A stretch of 7,961 nt of DNA from positions 1 to 7,961 of the forward strand of contig JAVBYK010000334.1 of assembly GCA_030824095.1 (NCBI GenBank), written 5' to 3'. The DNA is from a bacterium. GTDB lineage: Bacteria; Pseudomonadota; Gammaproteobacteria; Burkholderiales; Burkholderiaceae_C. The number at the start of each line of letters is the position of its first letter. Position 1 is the stretch's first letter. Made by a program: the position numbers and the translations under genes. Positions 6,477 to 7,961 of the stretch are shown piece after piece. The notes under the pieces are model-generated. The model was not told the origin of the DNA and did not search any database. It saw only the letters and a program-made list of their open reading frames with translations.

Positions 6477-7952
6477 ATCAGCGATCCACTGTTTGTGCGC
6501 CCCAGGAAATGCGGCCTTGTAACGCGCCAGATAGAACGCGGCCTCGTCATCGCGTCCCAGCAAGACGGCGCTCTCGATCAACTTTTCGACCACCCGCGGT
6601 TCAGGTGAAAAGTGCAGCAACAGCTGCGCAAGATCAAATGCATACTCAGCATTGTCTGGTGTGAGCTGCATCGTGGTGAGCTCTGCAAACTGCACCTGGC
6701 TCTTGAAAAGCCAGGAACCCCGAAGTTTTTCCAGTGTGTTGTCGCGGTACGCACTGGCGCGCTCTGCGTGACCCACATACAACTGGCTAACCCGCCAGTA
6801 GTCCCACGCCGTGTAGCCACAAATTGCTATGAAAACAATAGCTATTGATGCAGACCATACGAGGGCTCGCGGCCGCAAATACTCAATAAAAGTCCAGGCC
6901 ACGGTGCCTCCCAGTGGCTGCCACAGCAACCAGACAGACAAGCCAGCCGCGATCTGAAAGGGCCCGTACCACAGCGGGTACTCCAGCAAACTGTGCAGAC
7001 CCAGCAACGCCAGAACCGCCCATGCCACTTGCTGTGTCGGATCCGTCTCGCACCACGGTCTTGCCCGCAACACTCCCCATAGACCGGCGCCACATACAGC
7101 AATGGAAACCGGAACACCCAGTTCCACAGCCAGATGCAGCGGCAGATTGTGTGCGTTGTCCAGAATGTCGCAAAACCGCACCCCGGGGTACAAAGTAACG
7201 AAGTGTGCATAGTCCAGCCCGCCCCAACCCCAGCCTAACCAAGGCTTCTGGGCGATGAGATGCAGGACGTTGGACCACAACGTCAAGCGCCCCATGCAAG
7301 CCTCGTCACCCGCGCGCAACCGGGCCCAGGCGCCGCTGGTCAGCGGGTCCAGTCCGGCGAGCCACGGCAGGGCCAAAGTGCCCACTGCGTAAGCCAGCGC
7401 GGCGACCAGCAGCACGCGCCGCAAGGCCGGTTGGCGTTCCCCGCCCCACTGCGCCGCAAACCCTATGAACAACACCCACTGCAAGAGGCCCGTTCGCGAC
7501 GACGACGCAACGCTGCCTAGGGCGAGCAAAGTCGCGGCCACGCCAGCCCATCGCCAGGATGCGCCCTGTATCACCCACCAGGTCAGCGCCGCCATACCCA
7601 TTGCGACGAGCGTGGCGAACTGGTTGCGTTGGCGCAGATTGCCATACGCCTCGCCCAGCCCAGTGCTATTCACCCAAGGGGCCACGGAGGCGCTTACCCC
7701 GAAATACTGCACCAACCCGATGGCTGCGCTGATCAAGGCCGCTACGAGCCAGGCGCCAGCGATGGCGCGAACCCAAGCCTGCCGCCTGTCCACGCCGGTT
7801 ACTGATATAGCTCCTGTGGTGGACCAAATCACCAGCACAGTGCCAGCGCAGACCATGGAAAACAGCCACGGCACCACCGCAGGCGTTGGACCAAACGTAA
7901 ATGGGTTGAGCCAAGGCAGCGTGAGCAGGCAAAAAACACCGAGTGTGGGCAT
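6453..7952 (-). CDS. pglL: PglL-type O-oligosaccharyltransferase (Wzy/O-antigen ligase family), N-terminus at window edge
   Basis: A multi-pass inner-membrane protein of at least 499 residues. PglL/TfpO enzymes transfer lipid-linked glycan to Ser/Thr of type IV pilin on the periplasmic face. Motifs are typical: PWLNPF (13-18), GNLRQRNQFATL (104-115) and SSSRTGLLQW (150-159). GRLTLWSNVLHLIAQKPWLG (221-240) runs into WGWG. DNAHNLPLHLAVELGVP (265-281) holds the catalytic-type H268 of the Wzy_C signature. HSLLEYPLWYGPF (320-332) is the PglL/Wzy_C_2 hallmark. About 11-12 hydrophobic segments precede a soluble, helical C-terminal region from about 390 on. ATG 7952 is the first Met in view, but the frame stays open to the window end, so the true start may lie further upstream. 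A palindromic repeat encodes part of the last membrane helix (371-376). The end overlaps moaC tail to tail by 24 bases. A pilin gene would be expected just upstream, outside the window. Confidence 0.92.
   Translation of the reverse strand: MPTLGVFCLLTLPWLNPFTFGPTPAVVPWLFSMVCAGTVLVIWSTTGAISVTGVDRRQAWVRAIAGAWLVAALISAAIGLVQYFGVSASVAPWVNSTGLGEAYGNLRQRNQFATLVAMGMAALTWWVIQGASWRWAGVAATLLALGSVASSSRTGLLQWVLFIGFAAQWGGERQPALRRVLLVAALAYAVGTLALPWLAGLDPLTSGAWARLRAGDEACMGRLTLWSNVLHLIAQKPWLGWGWGGLDYAHFVTLYPGVRFCDILDNAHNLPLHLAVELGVPVSIAVCGAGLWGVLRARPWCETDPTQQVAWAVLALLGLHSLLEYPLWYGPFQIAAGLSVWLLWQPLGGTVAWTFIEYLRPRALVWSASIAIVFIAICGYTAWDYWRVSQLYVGHAERASAYRDNTLEKLRGSWLFKSQVQFAELTTMQLTPDNAEYAFDLAQLLLHFSPEPRVVEKLIESAVLLGRDDEAAFYLARYKAAFPGAHKQWIADSIRHEAP
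6826..6842 (-). repeat. GCTAT-N7-ATAGC palindromic repeat, copy 2, inside the pglL coding region
   Basis: On the minus strand it reads GCTATTGTTTTCATAGC. Arms extend with one mismatch to AATTGCTAT/ATAGCTATT on the plus strand (6822-6846). It begins exactly on codon 371 and encodes A-I-V-F-I-A within the last membrane helix. Orientation and reading phase are the same as in copy 1. Confidence 0.65.
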
Positions 7953-7961
7953 GAGACGAGT

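Noticed and set aside
1..7961. CRISPR arrays, tRNA or rRNA genes, toxin-antitoxin or other defence systems
   Set aside because: No regularly spaced repeats, RNA-gene signatures or recognisable defence proteins were seen when reading both strands.

Overview
The window reads as chromosomal DNA of a betaproteobacterium, most likely of the Burkholderiales family Comamonadaceae (Rhodoferax, Polaromonas or Curvibacter-like). The grounds are the style of the MoaC, BepA-type protease and PglL proteins, the generally high GC of the housekeeping part, and two copies of a short GCTAT-N7-ATAGC palindrome that I remember as very common in that family. This placement is inference; no marker RNA gene is present.

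Left part (1 to about 3173) is accessory in character. It opens with the last 25 codons and right end of an IS3-family insertion sequence (1 to about 119-121). The element sits in the 3' part of a class I SAM-dependent methyltransferase gene on the minus strand, so that gene has lost its native C-terminus and stops on a TGA supplied by the IS. Divergent from it, a 101-codon gene of unknown function (750-1055) is followed after 10 bases by a 703-residue TPR protein with a SPINDLY/O-GlcNAc-transferase (GT41) catalytic region (1066-3177). GC content here is lower than in most of the rest (hand-counted 60-base rows give 43-57%).

From 3174 rightwards the sequence looks like core chromosome. A small four-helix membrane protein of the Phage_holin_4_2/YvlD family (3174-3527) overlaps the glycosyltransferase stop by ATGA. 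It runs convergently into a BepA-type M48 periplasmic metalloprotease (5102-3495, minus). The protease gene starts inside the stop codon of tfpZ, a type IV pilin accessory membrane protein (5878-5099, minus). A 109-base divergent spacer with a plausible sigma70 promoter and a perfect 13-base palindrome separates tfpZ from moaC (5988-6476, plus; molybdenum cofactor synthesis). moaC overlaps, tail to tail, a PglL/Wzy-type O-oligosaccharyltransferase (7952-6453, minus), whose N-terminus lies at the window edge.

Together, PglL (moves lipid-linked glycan onto pilin) and TfpZ (pilin accessory) suggest a type IV pilin locus whose pilin gene is not in view. The GT41 enzyme and the broken methyltransferase add a second glycan- or protein-modifying module next to it. 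The genes are tightly packed, with two convergent overlaps and no visible intrinsic terminators. I did not find an obviously new defence or mobile system. The most unusual signal is the palindromic repeat lying in the same reading frame inside two unrelated genes, where it encodes nearly the same hydrophobic hexapeptide.
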